Positions 21,202 through 31,800 of a stretch of DNA of 42,524 nucleotides are shown here, piece after piece. Within the stretch, counting starts at the first letter, position 1; each line of letters starts with the position of its first letter. This DNA is from a virus. The notes below the pieces were generated by a model. The model had not been told where the DNA came from. It made no database searches and worked only from the letters and a program-made list of their open reading frames with translations. Location of the stretch: IMG/VR virus record IMGVR_UViG_3300020459_000024, positions 1 to 42,524 of that record; one strand, 5' to 3'. The position numbers and the translations under genes were made by a program.

Positions 21202-23835
21202 ATGCCTTCAGTAACTCAGCGGATCTCTAACTACCTAGGTGGAGTATCTAAACAATCAGACGATAAAATGCTTCCCGGTCAGGTCCGTGAGTGCTATAAC
21301 GGATTTCCTGATGCAACATATGGACTAACAAAAAGACCTGGATTTAAGCATATAGCCAACCTAGGAACAGGTACAACATATGATGATGCGAAGTGGTTCT
21401 ACATCAACAGGGATGATGATGAAGAATACATCGGTTGCATTAAAGGAAATGCTATTAATATATGGAACGCTCTGACAGGTGTTGTCTGTACAGTCAACTA
21501 CGGTACAGGCGCTCAAGCCTATCTAAGTGGTACTAAGCTAAATTACAAACTACTTACAGTACAAGATACTACAGTAGTAATTAACAACAGTGTAACAGTA
21601 GCAGCACTATCTGAAACTGCAAACATACTTGGTACACAAGGTACTATTGTATTAACAGGAGCTGTACCTAGTGCTAAGTACTATGTCACTATCCAAGGTA
21701 TAGAAACCAATATCACAGCAGATAGTACTGATGCAACCTTTGATGACATCCTTACAGAGAAGTCAGGTCATAACCTTAAAGATGCTATTGATGCACTGAT
21801 TACAGCACAACAAGCAGCTAGTAATGCTGACTTTGATGGGACTTGGACTGTAACCCGTAATGGTGATGCAAGTCTAGATATCCAACGTGTTGTTAGTGGA
21901 GTTGATACAGCCTTTACATTAGAAGCACGAGGCGGCTTACAGAATACACATCTAGGAGCATTCCAAGATGAAGTGTCTAGCATTGGTTTACTGCCTACTG
22001 AATCTTATCACGGGCATATAGTCAAGATCGTTAATACAGTAACCCTGCTAGATGATTACCATGCTCAATTCAAAGCTGACAATGGAGTCAGTGGTAGAGG
22101 TTATTGGGAAGAGGCTAGAGCACCTGGAGTATCAGCTGGTTTAGATAACGCAACGATGCCTCACGAACTACTGAATACAGCAACCAATGTATTTACGTTC
22201 CAAAAAATTGTCTACCAAAATAGACTAGTTGGAGATAATGACACCAATAGTCACCCTAGTTTTGTTGGGGAAAAAATCACAGCAGGTTTCTTCCATAACA
22301 ATAGGCTTGGGTTCCTGTCAAAGGATAACGTATCAATGAGTAAATCTGGCTCATACTATAACTTCTATTTTGAGACAGCTCAGACAATCATTGATTCAGA
22401 TCCAATTGATATCAGTTGTTCATCGATCAGACCTACTGCTTTACATGCTGTGATTCCTACAGCACAAGGTGTTGTGTTGTTCTCAGAGAACCAGCAATTT
22501 GTCATGTTTTCAGATAGCGGGGTGTTAACTCCTACCCTCACAACAATTAGAACTTTATCTAATTACGAGATGGATAGCAGAGTTGACCCTGTTGATGTTG
22601 GTACACAAATCAATTTCATCAGTAAGACTCCTGGGTATACACGTTGCTTCAGTATGGTCACTAGAGGACAGCAGGAAGCGCCACAAGTGCTAGACCTATC
22701 AAGAGTAGTTAAAGAGTGGATCTCTCCAAGCATTGATCAACTGATCTCTAGTCCACAGAACTCAATGATTGCTATGGCTGATCAAGCCTCAAATAAAGCT
22801 TATGTATTTAGGTACTACAGCGATGGTGAAGAGAATGTCATGCAAGCTTGGGTTAGCTGGTCTATGCCTGGTACTAGTCAATTCATGGTTATCAACTCTG
22901 ATGACATGTATGCAGTAACTAAGCAAGGTAATCAAGTAACTCTAAGTAAAGCAGCATTAAGCCAAAGTCCTGATCAAGCAATCATCGTCAACAACCAAGG
23001 GCAGAAGGTTAACCCTTGTATTGATTTGTATGCCACTGCATCTAGTGTAGTCTTTGATTCAACTAATAACTTATCTAAATGCTACTTACCTTATAATGAC
23101 GTAAGTGAATTAGCTCCTGTATTAGTTATTAAAGGTAATACAAGTACTGGTTCGTTTGTTGAATCAGGCTTTACTATCACACCAGAAAGAGGCAGTGACG
23201 GTACTGGCCCTTACTTCATTGTACCTAGGAAAGACCTTACAAACGTAGCTAGTGACGTTGTAGTAGGGTTCAAATACAACTTTGATGTACACCTACCAAC
23301 AACGTATTACAGACCAGACAAGGCGCTTACAGACTTCACAGCAAGCCTAGCAATTGCCCGGATGAAGTTCTCAGTTGGTTTGTCTGGGGTTATGAGCTTC
23401 AAGATTAAACAACAAGGAAGGATTCCATACAGCTTGTTATTTACTGGTGACGGTACTACAACAACATTTACATTTAACAAAAAAGACCTTGACTATGAAG
23501 ACAGGTCAGACATCAAAGTAACTGTAAACGGTATAGCAACAACTAGCTATAGCTTTACTAACGACACAACAATTGTATTTGACACTGCACCTGCAGCTGA
23601 TTCAGAAATTAAATTCTACATTGATGAATGGTTTACCACAAATCCAGTCATTGAAGCAAACAAGTATTTAGCTAATGATGTCCCTTTAGATAACGAAACT
23701 GTATTTACAGTACCTATCCACCAACGTACAGAAAACTTCAAAGTAAGAATGTTCAACAATACACCATTTCCAATTGCCGTTAACGCGATGATGTGGGAAG
23801 GAAACTATACACCAAGATTTTATAGGAGGAAGTAA
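21202..23835 (+). CDS. tail tubular protein B / nozzle (T7 gp12-like)
   Basis: An 877-residue protein (T7 gp12 is 794). It starts MPSVTQRISNYLGGVSKQSD, the conserved opening, followed by GQVRECYNGFPDATYGLTKRPG. A later conserved part is LLFSENQQFVMFSDSGVLTP and the C-terminal YTPRFYRRK. It forms the tail nozzle to which fibres attach. An inserted segment at about 745-805 (YSLLFTGDGTTTTFTFNKKDLDYE...) resembles the first domain of the phage's own tail fibre (TGDGSTTNYSFTFEYIKQAD), a possible shared module. Confidence 0.95.
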   Translation: MPSVTQRISNYLGGVSKQSDDKMLPGQVRECYNGFPDATYGLTKRPGFKHIANLGTGTTYDDAKWFYINRDDDEEYIGCIKGNAINIWNALTGVVCTVNYGTGAQAYLSGTKLNYKLLTVQDTTVVINNSVTVAALSETANILGTQGTIVLTGAVPSAKYYVTIQGIETNITADSTDATFDDILTEKSGHNLKDAIDALITAQQAASNADFDGTWTVTRNGDASLDIQRVVSGVDTAFTLEARGGLQNTHLGAFQDEVSSIGLLPTESYHGHIVKIVNTVTLLDDYHAQFKADNGVSGRGYWEEARAPGVSAGLDNATMPHELLNTATNVFTFQKIVYQNRLVGDNDTNSHPSFVGEKITAGFFHNNRLGFLSKDNVSMSKSGSYYNFYFETAQTIIDSDPIDISCSSIRPTALHAVIPTAQGVVLFSENQQFVMFSDSGVLTPTLTTIRTLSNYEMDSRVDPVDVGTQINFISKTPGYTRCFSMVTRGQQEAPQVLDLSRVVKEWISPSIDQLISSPQNSMIAMADQASNKAYVFRYYSDGEENVMQAWVSWSMPGTSQFMVINSDDMYAVTKQGNQVTLSKAALSQSPDQAIIVNNQGQKVNPCIDLYATASSVVFDSTNNLSKCYLPYNDVSELAPVLVIKGNTSTGSFVESGFTITPERGSDGTGPYFIVPRKDLTNVASDVVVGFKYNFDVHLPTTYYRPDKALTDFTASLAIARMKFSVGLSGVMSFKIKQQGRIPYSLLFTGDGTTTTFTFNKKDLDYEDRSDIKVTVNGIATTSYSFTNDTTIVFDTAPAADSEIKFYIDEWFTTNPVIEANKYLANDVPLDNETVFTVPIHQRTENFKVRMFNNTPFPIAVNAMMWEGNYTPRFYRRK

Positions 23836-23837
23836 GT

Positions 23838-25178
23838 ATGAGTTTATTTGGTGCAGGTAGTAGAAACAATGCAAACCGTAGGGCTGAAAACGCTGCTTTT
23901 AAACAAGCTAAAGAGCAGTGGAGGTTTACAGAAAGAGAGAGAAGAGATCAATATAATTATGCTAAGGAGCAACGCGATCTACAGATAGAACATAACGAAG
24001 ATAATCTTCGATATCAAGAAGCAGGCATGATGCAGGGCTATGAAGCTGCTGTTGAAATGCAGGATTATGAGTTTGAAACCGCTAGACGTGCCTACAATAA
24101 GTCTGTTGAGCAAGCAGAAACACAGAAGAAGTTTAACCAAATAGCTGCTAGAACTGCTAATAAGGAACAGACTTTCAAGACAAGAGATGACATGTTAAGT
24201 GTCATGTTTGAAGAAAGTCAAACCTTAATGGATTACAGTGCTGCAACTGCTGGCTTAAAAGTTAACAAACAGAATCAGCTAGTAGATGCAAACTTTGAAG
24301 CAGGTAGAATTACTAATAAATATATTAGTGATGTAGGTACGATAGATATTGAAAGACGTAGGCAACGGAGTAAAGCCCAAGTAGATACTCAGCAGATAAT
24401 TCTACAGGGGATGAAGAATGCAGGGAAAATTGCAGCACGCGGCGCGTCAGGAAGGTCAGCTAATAAGGCTGTTATAGGAACGCTAGCTGAATCAGGTGCT
24501 ATGAGATCTGCAATTGCAAATGGTTTGATGTATGCAGAACAAGGTATGGATCTAAATCTTGCAAGCCTAAAAGACATGCTGATCCTTGATCAAACGATGG
24601 TACAAGCAGCTAGAGATAGAGCAAACAATGAATACGACTTAAAAAGCAGTACGTTGGATGCAGACCTTAAGCTAAACAAATTAAAACTATCAGCAACAAA
24701 GCAGAGTATTGCAGACAGAGATAGGATTGTAAGGAAAAACATAACCAATGCACTGATGCAGCAGAATATGAATGCAGAAGCATCAGTACTTTTAGAACCA
24801 GAGCGAATGCCTGAGATAGCTAATCCATATGATGTATATGCAGAATATGATGATCCAGAAACAGAGGATTACGTAGAGATACTACTTAGACCTTTAATTG
24901 CTGATTTCCCAGAATATAGGGAGACACCCGAACCAGATAAGAAAGCCTTTAGAGGATCACTAGGTAGAGAGAACGTAGGTCTATCTAACTTCGGTGATGT
25001 ACTGAAGATTGGTGGAATGGTTGCAGGTGGCATTAGTGCTATCGGTCCTGCCCTTTCAATCGGCAATTTGGGAGCTGCAGATGGTTTGGGAACTTTCTTA
25101 GGATCAACAGCTAAAAGCTGGGGATCTATTGGCACATCCTTAGGTGGATTAGGTAACAGTTTCTATCCAACAAGATAA
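23838..25178 (+). CDS. internal virion protein, T7 gp14-like
   Basis: A 446-residue protein directly after the nozzle. The first 300 residues are long charged helices (FKQAKEQWRFTERERRDQYN, KEQRDLQIEHNEDNLRYQEA); the last 60 are Gly and Ala-rich and hydrophobic (VLKIGGMVAGGISAIGPALS), fit for insertion in a membrane. T7 gp14 forms the outer-membrane part of the ejected DNA channel. Order and composition match. Confidence 0.8.
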   Translation: MSLFGAGSRNNANRRAENAAFKQAKEQWRFTERERRDQYNYAKEQRDLQIEHNEDNLRYQEAGMMQGYEAAVEMQDYEFETARRAYNKSVEQAETQKKFNQIAARTANKEQTFKTRDDMLSVMFEESQTLMDYSAATAGLKVNKQNQLVDANFEAGRITNKYISDVGTIDIERRRQRSKAQVDTQQIILQGMKNAGKIAARGASGRSANKAVIGTLAESGAMRSAIANGLMYAEQGMDLNLASLKDMLILDQTMVQAARDRANNEYDLKSSTLDADLKLNKLKLSATKQSIADRDRIVRKNITNALMQQNMNAEASVLLEPERMPEIANPYDVYAEYDDPETEDYVEILLRPLIADFPEYRETPEPDKKAFRGSLGRENVGLSNFGDVLKIGGMVAGGISAIGPALSIGNLGAADGLGTFLGSTAKSWGSIGTSLGGLGNSFYPTR

Positions 25179-25179
25179 C

Positions 25180-27771
25180 ATGGCACAATTTAAATCATCA
25201 GCTAGTGAAGGTAGCTTTAAAGCAAACCATTTAGCTGTACCAGACGAAGTAGCAAAACTCCAGAATGAAGCAAACAGGCGCATCAGGGGAATGAATGCTG
25301 CGCAAACTCATCTGGAAAAAAATAGAGAGATCTTTCTCCAAGCACAAAAACAAACTCAAAACATTCAACAAGATGATCTGAAAAGAAGATCATCTATAGA
25401 ACAAGCAAGTGTTAGAGCACAGAAAAACCGTTCATCTGAGATTTGGGCAAAGGAGCTAGAAAAAGAAAAAGCTAAGGATAAATATAAAGTAGACACCTTT
25501 GGTGCTTTAGTTGACTTCTCCAAGACAGCATTTGATATAACTTCAGGTATTGTCAAGCAGAATAAGGATATTCAACAAAAAGCTATTAATCAAATATCTT
25601 TCACAAACAAGTATTCACACGAAGATATTCTTGCCGCTAAAGAGATTAACAGTGCTATTTCATTATCTGAGTTTCAACGCACTAATCTAGTAAAAAGATT
25701 ACTGGAAGAAGGTAAGTCTCAAGAGTACATCAACACGATGCACAAGCATCTTATCAAAGGTGGTGGCTATAGAAACTACATTACAAACGCTAATGTATTG
25801 CGTGAAACTGCTGAGCAAAATGCAGAAATAATCCAACAAATTGCAGACGATCCTAAGCTGACAGTAGAGGAGAAGCGGAAGAAAATTGATGCTCTCGAAG
25901 CTCAAATGCGGGGAGAGTTGACAATTGATGGGGTTACACCTGGAACTCCAATTTTGGAGCAAGCTTATAATCCGACAATGCGTCGAGCATTAGATAGAAT
26001 TGAAAGTAGATTAAATCGTGGACGCAGGGAAGTATTAGAAAAAGAGAATGAAAGAGATAGAAACAAACTCATACTCAATGCCGCTTATGATGGTGGAACT
26101 TATAATCCAGCAGCTGTTTTAGATATTCTTTCAAAAGCACCAAGCCCTGATGCAATCAATGAAGGGCTTAAGTACCTAATTGCACGTGGATTAAACCAAG
26201 ATCAATTAGAAAGTACAAAAACGGCAGTATTTATGAAGGACGGCAAGCCTACAACTATTGAAGATGGTGGTTACACAAAGGCGTTAGAGACGATCAATCA
26301 TGAATTAAAGGTTGCAAGGAAAGAAGCACAAAAGCTTTTGACTTTAGAAGCACAAGAGAAACAAATAAAAGCTGAGATGGCAACCAATGCATTCGCTCAA
26401 GAACTAGCTACTGATGACGGGAGAATCAGTAATCAAGATTACCGTAAGATAGAGCAATTCTATTATGAGAGAGCAGGTCACAATGCTAACCCTGCTTTTT
26501 TACAAGGGATCAAACGTCAAACAGCTGAGGTTCAAGTGTTACCTGTAATGAGGGAGCAGTTAGAAGAGCGTAGGCTAAACAATAACTTAAGTGTAGATTA
26601 TATGGAGCAAATGGGTGTACCTAAAGAGCTTTGGGATCAGTATATTGGTGCAGCACAGTATCAAGATGGACTTAGATCAACCCCTCAATATAAGCAACTT
26701 AATGCGTATCTTGCTCAAGAAATCACGTCAGCGATAGCGGATGTAGATCAAATAGGCTTCAAAAATGCATCTAACACACAATCTCATGAATTTAATTGGT
26801 TTGTTGGGGAGCAAGTAAAGAAATACAGGAAACAAGTACTTGATCTTGTGCAGACAGGAACGAATATTAATGACGCAATGGAGTTGATTGGTAACAAAGC
26901 AGCCACTGAATCCAAGGCATATTTACTTAAACCGGGGACTTTTAATAGTTATGGCTTAACTGATTATCACGAAGATATGAAGGGGCAAAAAAATGCTCAA
27001 CTCATAGCTCAAAGAAAAGTAGCTAAGTTACGAGCACTAACTCCGACTCAACTAAAAGATCCAAATGAATGGTTAAACCTAATGGGGGCGACCGCTTTAA
27101 CTGAAGCATCAAATAAATTACAAGAAACAGGGAGCAGTGAAGTGTTAGCAGTAATTGCACAAAATACAGGACTAACTACATATCAAGTTCAGCACAAAAT
27201 AGCGGCACTAAGTGATCAAATCGATCCTATACCAATGGACCCAAACTGGGAGCAGATTCAAAATCAATGGTCACCGTCGCAAAGATACACATTTACAAGT
27301 GGTAGGGTGGCAAATGAACAAAGACTAAGAGCTATACAACAGGAAACAAATCGAATACAAAACACAAATAGCTTTCCAGTAAGACCTGTATTCCAACAAG
27401 GCGAGGATCCACCTCCTGAAGGTTCTTGGACCAAGCAACAGGTAAATGACCTAGCAGTTTCGGTAGGTTTTCCAGCTGAAGCTGCTTACACAGTGTCGCA
27501 AATTGCAGGCCCTGAAAGCGGCATGGATCCTACAAATAGCACGCGAAGATCTGGTCTTTATGCTGAGTCAGGTGAAGATAGTGTTGGACTTATGCAAATC
27601 AATTGGGGCGTCCATAAAGATGACGGATGGCTTCAAGAGCTAGGTATCCATAAACGCGAAGATTTATTCGATCCAGTACTAAACATGAAGGCAGCATTTT
27701 ACTTATGGAAGCGGGCGCAAGGATTTGGAGACTGGACTACTTACACGTCAGGTAAATATAAAAATTACTGA
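25180..27771 (+). CDS. internal core protein gp15-like with C-terminal lytic transglycosylase
   Basis: An 863-residue mostly helical protein in the gp15 position. Residues about 765-863 form an SLT-type lytic transglycosylase: catalytic E779 (AGPESGMDP), the GLMQINWG motif at 803-810, and the closing MKAAFYLWKRAQGFGDWTTY. It would cut host peptidoglycan as DNA is ejected. In T7 this domain is at the N-terminus of gp16, the next gene, so the domain has moved across the gene boundary here. The start ATG follows the previous stop by one base. Confidence 0.85.
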   Translation: MAQFKSSASEGSFKANHLAVPDEVAKLQNEANRRIRGMNAAQTHLEKNREIFLQAQKQTQNIQQDDLKRRSSIEQASVRAQKNRSSEIWAKELEKEKAKDKYKVDTFGALVDFSKTAFDITSGIVKQNKDIQQKAINQISFTNKYSHEDILAAKEINSAISLSEFQRTNLVKRLLEEGKSQEYINTMHKHLIKGGGYRNYITNANVLRETAEQNAEIIQQIADDPKLTVEEKRKKIDALEAQMRGELTIDGVTPGTPILEQAYNPTMRRALDRIESRLNRGRREVLEKENERDRNKLILNAAYDGGTYNPAAVLDILSKAPSPDAINEGLKYLIARGLNQDQLESTKTAVFMKDGKPTTIEDGGYTKALETINHELKVARKEAQKLLTLEAQEKQIKAEMATNAFAQELATDDGRISNQDYRKIEQFYYERAGHNANPAFLQGIKRQTAEVQVLPVMREQLEERRLNNNLSVDYMEQMGVPKELWDQYIGAAQYQDGLRSTPQYKQLNAYLAQEITSAIADVDQIGFKNASNTQSHEFNWFVGEQVKKYRKQVLDLVQTGTNINDAMELIGNKAATESKAYLLKPGTFNSYGLTDYHEDMKGQKNAQLIAQRKVAKLRALTPTQLKDPNEWLNLMGATALTEASNKLQETGSSEVLAVIAQNTGLTTYQVQHKIAALSDQIDPIPMDPNWEQIQNQWSPSQRYTFTSGRVANEQRLRAIQQETNRIQNTNSFPVRPVFQQGEDPPPEGSWTKQQVNDLAVSVGFPAEAAYTVSQIAGPESGMDPTNSTRRSGLYAESGEDSVGLMQINWGVHKDDGWLQELGIHKREDLFDPVLNMKAAFYLWKRAQGFGDWTTYTSGKYKNY

Positions 27772-27783
27772 CAATGAAAAATC

Positions 27784-30700
27784 ATGAATGAAGACGAACT
27801 ACTTCAAAGTCAAGGCTTTGAGAGTATAGAAGAACGTACTCTTTGGGAACAAGAATTAAGAGCTGCACAAGAGGAAGAGGCAAGACTCGAACGTGAGATA
27901 ATTGAGTCTGGTGGAGAAGTAGAGCCGCAGGTACAGACTCAAGTAGACCCTGCAGCTGGAGAAGCTCCTGGTGCAACAGGGCTTGCAGGGGGATATCCAG
28001 ATAGTGGACAAGCAGTAGAGCCAACCAATCCAAGGGCACAAGCCGTAGAAACCAGTCCATTTAAAAATGAAGACGGTACTATCGACTACGACAAAATCGA
28101 TAAATACGGTGCTGAAGGTGATCAAGATGTATTGATTGGCTTACAAGACTGGGTTAATGGAACACTGAGTCTGATACCTGGAGTTGATATCAAGCAAACA
28201 CCTAAGTTTGAAAATGAAGTAGCACAAACAGTAAGAGAAATATCTTCAGTTGTGTTACCAACACTATTATTAAGTGGACTGGGTAATGCAGGGATAGCCT
28301 CACAAACTGCAAAAGTAAAGAACGTTAAAGGTTTAAAAATACTCAATGATCCGTTTGTTAAGTGGTTAGGTGAAACATCATTCAGTGCTGGTGCTGGTGC
28401 TTTTGTTGATTACGCGGTTCCTATGAACCAAACAGATGACAACCTTACTGGCACACTGAAGAAAGCATACCCACGAACATTGGGCTGGATTCCAGACAAT
28501 GTTGCTACTTTAGACACTGATTCACCAGATGTTAAACGTGGTAAGAATGTTTTGGAAGGTGCCTATCTAGGCATTGGTATGGACATGATAATGGGTTTAA
28601 CTAAGCTACATAAAGGAGTAAGTGATACACACGATCTTGTTAAACACGTTGGGGAGAATGAAAAAGGTAAGGCATGGTTGGAGAGAAATGTAGAACTAGA
28701 TTTAACTCCTGAAGATGTTATTGAACGATCAGTAAGTAAGCGTTTAAACGAACTAGATGAAGTAGGTTCTTATAACTTTGATAGGTCTGTAGATCCGAAC
28801 GAACCGATATTTGGTTATCATGATAGTTACGGATATCAGGAAACTGGTGTCAGATCAGTAGATGATCTTGGTATTGTTGGTGCATCTATTGATGCTGCAC
28901 GTATTGATAAAAACCTAGGAACAATCTACGGACGTGTGGGAAGCGTCATGTCAGAGGGTGCTCTTAAGTTTGCTAATGAGAGCAGCGAAAATGCACGCCT
29001 TTTAATACGTGGACTAGCCTCTACATTACAAGATGCAGGTGAATACGGTTACAAGATTGATGACACAAGATATCTAAGTTTCGAGGAAGTTCAAAACGTA
29101 GGAGAGAAGTATGCTAATGACTTCTATGAGATGGATTTACAGGAGCTTCAAAGAACTATCTATCCTGGCTCAATTTATCAAGGAAGAAATGTATCAACAG
29201 GAACACCAGAACTAACTGATGAAGGATATCACGGAGTCTTTGGTGCAATTAAAAAGTACATGGATGACTTTGTAAATATGGATGAGGCTAAAGCTACTGC
29301 ATACGTAGCTACTTCAATGGCAGGGCAGATCAGTGATACGGCTCAAGGCATGAGACTAACTGATGGTTCAGGTTCTATCCAACGAGCACAGGAGCAGATC
29401 TTAGACCGTGTTGAGTTTCTTATGGCTCAGAAGGGTATGACTTCATATGTTCGTGGTAGATCCCTAAACATGCTTAACCTATGGAATAGGATGACAGCAC
29501 AAGGTTCTCAAGCATACGATAATGCAGCCAAAAAACGTATAGAGAATCTAATCAAGGGTGAGAAGAATAAAACACTCGCTGCTATGGAACGTATCAAGCA
29601 GGAAACTGCAGAAACAATTGATGGTTTAAGAGCAATTAAGGAAGCAAATCCTGAGATGTTGACACCATTAATGATGGCTTATGAGCTTACTGATGGAAAC
29701 GTTAAGACACTCAGTTCTTTGAATAATTACATTAAACAATCAACTTCAATATGGAGTAAGGCATTCTTTGATGGACAACCTGAAATCCCTTCAGTTATTA
29801 ACACAGCGTTCTATGCGAATGTTTATAACGGCGCATTAAGCTCATTTTCAACACCATTTAAAGCAATAGCTGCAGGCAGCCATCTACTTGTAGAGAAGCC
29901 CATAAGACATTTTGCTGGTGCTTTGATGACTGGTGATTTACGTACAGCACGAAGAGCACTGTATCAATACAGCAGCATGTGGGAAAGCATTACAGGTGGT
30001 TTAGGGTATGCAAAGCAAATCTTCAAAAGATCTGCGCTGGATCCCAATGTAACCGCAGTAAGGGATAATATTGGTCTTAAAAATCAAGGACAATTAGATA
30101 TTCTAACTGCTTTTGCTGATGCTAAGGCTGCTAAAGGAGAGTTTGGCCCTCAAATGTTGATGGAAAACATCAACGCTATGAATGATTTAGCTAAGCATCC
30201 GGCACTAAGATTTGGCACAAGATCAATGCAAGCAATGGATGGATTCATGGATTCATTGATTGCTAACTTTGAAGCTAAAGGTAGGGCATTTGATAAGTAC
30301 ACTAAAAACGGTACTGTTAAATTTGACAAAGCTGAAGCGCAGAAAATAGCAAAAGATGTTCACGCTGAGATGTTCGATGAAAGGGGTATCATCACGGACA
30401 AGGCGGTTAAAAATGCCTCAGGTGAAATGGCGTTTAACTTAGATAATGCTGCCAATGATGACATGTCAGCACTAATCAGAAGGATGCCTATATTGAAACC
30501 ATTCCTTTTGTTTACCAAAACACCACTCAACGAACTTAAATATACCGCGTCATACAACCCTGCATCACCTGTATTAGGAATGTTCATGAAAGACGTGAAT
30601 GTATTTAAGCAGTCATTTGATGACATGGAAACAGAAAAAGTAGTAGAGCTATTGACTCAAAGGGGTGTTGATGTCAGTGACCCTCTGGAAGTTAAAGGTA

Positions 30701-31794
30701 AGTACAACGAATTACGTGCCGATATTCTTGGCAGGAAGGCTTTAGGAACTCTGATGACAGGTAGTGCAGTTGCTTTATTTATGGATGACAGGCTTCATGG
30801 AGCAGGTCATTACAATAGGCAGGTGCAAAAAACAAGAGATCGCAGTGATTGGAAAAGAAATAGCATCAAAGGTTTAGATGGTAAATGGTATAGCTACGAA
30901 GGATTAGGACCAATCACTACCTATCTAAGTTTGGTTGCAACCATAGGCGATAACTTCGATGTACTAGAACCGAATGATATGGGTGAGCTACTAAAGAAAA
31001 CTGCCTTTGCATTTGGTGCGTCATTTAAAGATAGAACTTACATGGCTGGTTTAGAACCATTCTTTGATGTCTTACGTGGTGATGTAGGTGCTATCAATCG
31101 CTGGGGAGCTGGATTCCTAACTGCTTCAACAGTCCGTGGCTCTAGTCAAATGGCAGAGATTGCTAGATTAATAGACCCTGAATTAAAGATTATTAATAAT
31201 GAACTAGATTCAATGATTATGAATAGGCTGCCACTTTTAAAAGGGATGCTGCCAACAGAATATGATTGGATTGATGGGGGTGAAGTGAATACACCAGATA
31301 GTATTTGGGCACGACTTAGAAACACTTACACACCTTGGAAAGAAAGTGGCGAAATATCACCTGAAAAACAATTTCTTATCGATGTTGAGTACGATGCAAC
31401 CGCTACACTTAGTACAAACGGTCAAGGTGAGAAACTAACCTCTGCTGAACAGTCAGAAATTCTCAGCATAATGGGAAAAGACGGACTGTGGAAAGCAGGT
31501 ATTCAGCGTGTTATGCAAGAAACTGCTGGTGGTGGGAAAGGTTTTAGAAAAAGATTCAAAGAAGGGCAGCAAGAAAACCTCCCGATGGATACATCTACAG
31601 CTGAAAGTCTTCATATGTCTCTTGATAGAGAACTCAAGAGAGCTATGGGTGATGCAATTACTGGATCTAAGGATTTTACTGATATCAGACGTAGGCAATA
31701 CGTACGCGAAAGAACTGCTGAGTATCTGAAAAGAGGACAACAAAAAGAAGCATTGAAATATCTGGAATACACCAAGAAAAAGTATAGTATCTAA
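27784..31794 (+). CDS. internal core protein gp16-like, ejected protein
   Basis: The largest product, 1336 residues (T7 gp16 has 1318). The first 90 residues are acidic and Pro/Gly-rich, and the SLT domain seen in T7 gp16 is missing from the N-terminus; it is on the preceding gene product. The rest is helical with weakly hydrophobic parts (ISSVVLPTLLLSGLGNAGIA). It should enter the host with the DNA and form the inner-membrane motor end of the channel. A 12-base gap separates it from the upstream gene. Confidence 0.85.
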   Translation: MNEDELLQSQGFESIEERTLWEQELRAAQEEEARLEREIIESGGEVEPQVQTQVDPAAGEAPGATGLAGGYPDSGQAVEPTNPRAQAVETSPFKNEDGTIDYDKIDKYGAEGDQDVLIGLQDWVNGTLSLIPGVDIKQTPKFENEVAQTVREISSVVLPTLLLSGLGNAGIASQTAKVKNVKGLKILNDPFVKWLGETSFSAGAGAFVDYAVPMNQTDDNLTGTLKKAYPRTLGWIPDNVATLDTDSPDVKRGKNVLEGAYLGIGMDMIMGLTKLHKGVSDTHDLVKHVGENEKGKAWLERNVELDLTPEDVIERSVSKRLNELDEVGSYNFDRSVDPNEPIFGYHDSYGYQETGVRSVDDLGIVGASIDAARIDKNLGTIYGRVGSVMSEGALKFANESSENARLLIRGLASTLQDAGEYGYKIDDTRYLSFEEVQNVGEKYANDFYEMDLQELQRTIYPGSIYQGRNVSTGTPELTDEGYHGVFGAIKKYMDDFVNMDEAKATAYVATSMAGQISDTAQGMRLTDGSGSIQRAQEQILDRVEFLMAQKGMTSYVRGRSLNMLNLWNRMTAQGSQAYDNAAKKRIENLIKGEKNKTLAAMERIKQETAETIDGLRAIKEANPEMLTPLMMAYELTDGNVKTLSSLNNYIKQSTSIWSKAFFDGQPEIPSVINTAFYANVYNGALSSFSTPFKAIAAGSHLLVEKPIRHFAGALMTGDLRTARRALYQYSSMWESITGGLGYAKQIFKRSALDPNVTAVRDNIGLKNQGQLDILTAFADAKAAKGEFGPQMLMENINAMNDLAKHPALRFGTRSMQAMDGFMDSLIANFEAKGRAFDKYTKNGTVKFDKAEAQKIAKDVHAEMFDERGIITDKAVKNASGEMAFNLDNAANDDMSALIRRMPILKPFLLFTKTPLNELKYTASYNPASPVLGMFMKDVNVFKQSFDDMETEKVVELLTQRGVDVSDPLEVKGKYNELRADILGRKALGTLMTGSAVALFMDDRLHGAGHYNRQVQKTRDRSDWKRNSIKGLDGKWYSYEGLGPITTYLSLVATIGDNFDVLEPNDMGELLKKTAFAFGASFKDRTYMAGLEPFFDVLRGDVGAINRWGAGFLTASTVRGSSQMAEIARLIDPELKIINNELDSMIMNRLPLLKGMLPTEYDWIDGGEVNTPDSIWARLRNTYTPWKESGEISPEKQFLIDVEYDATATLSTNGQGEKLTSAEQSEILSIMGKDGLWKAGIQRVMQETAGGGKGFRKRFKEGQQENLPMDTSTAESLHMSLDRELKRAMGDAITGSKDFTDIRRRQYVRERTAEYLKRGQQKEALKYLEYTKKKYSI

Positions 31795-31800
31795 AGCGTA

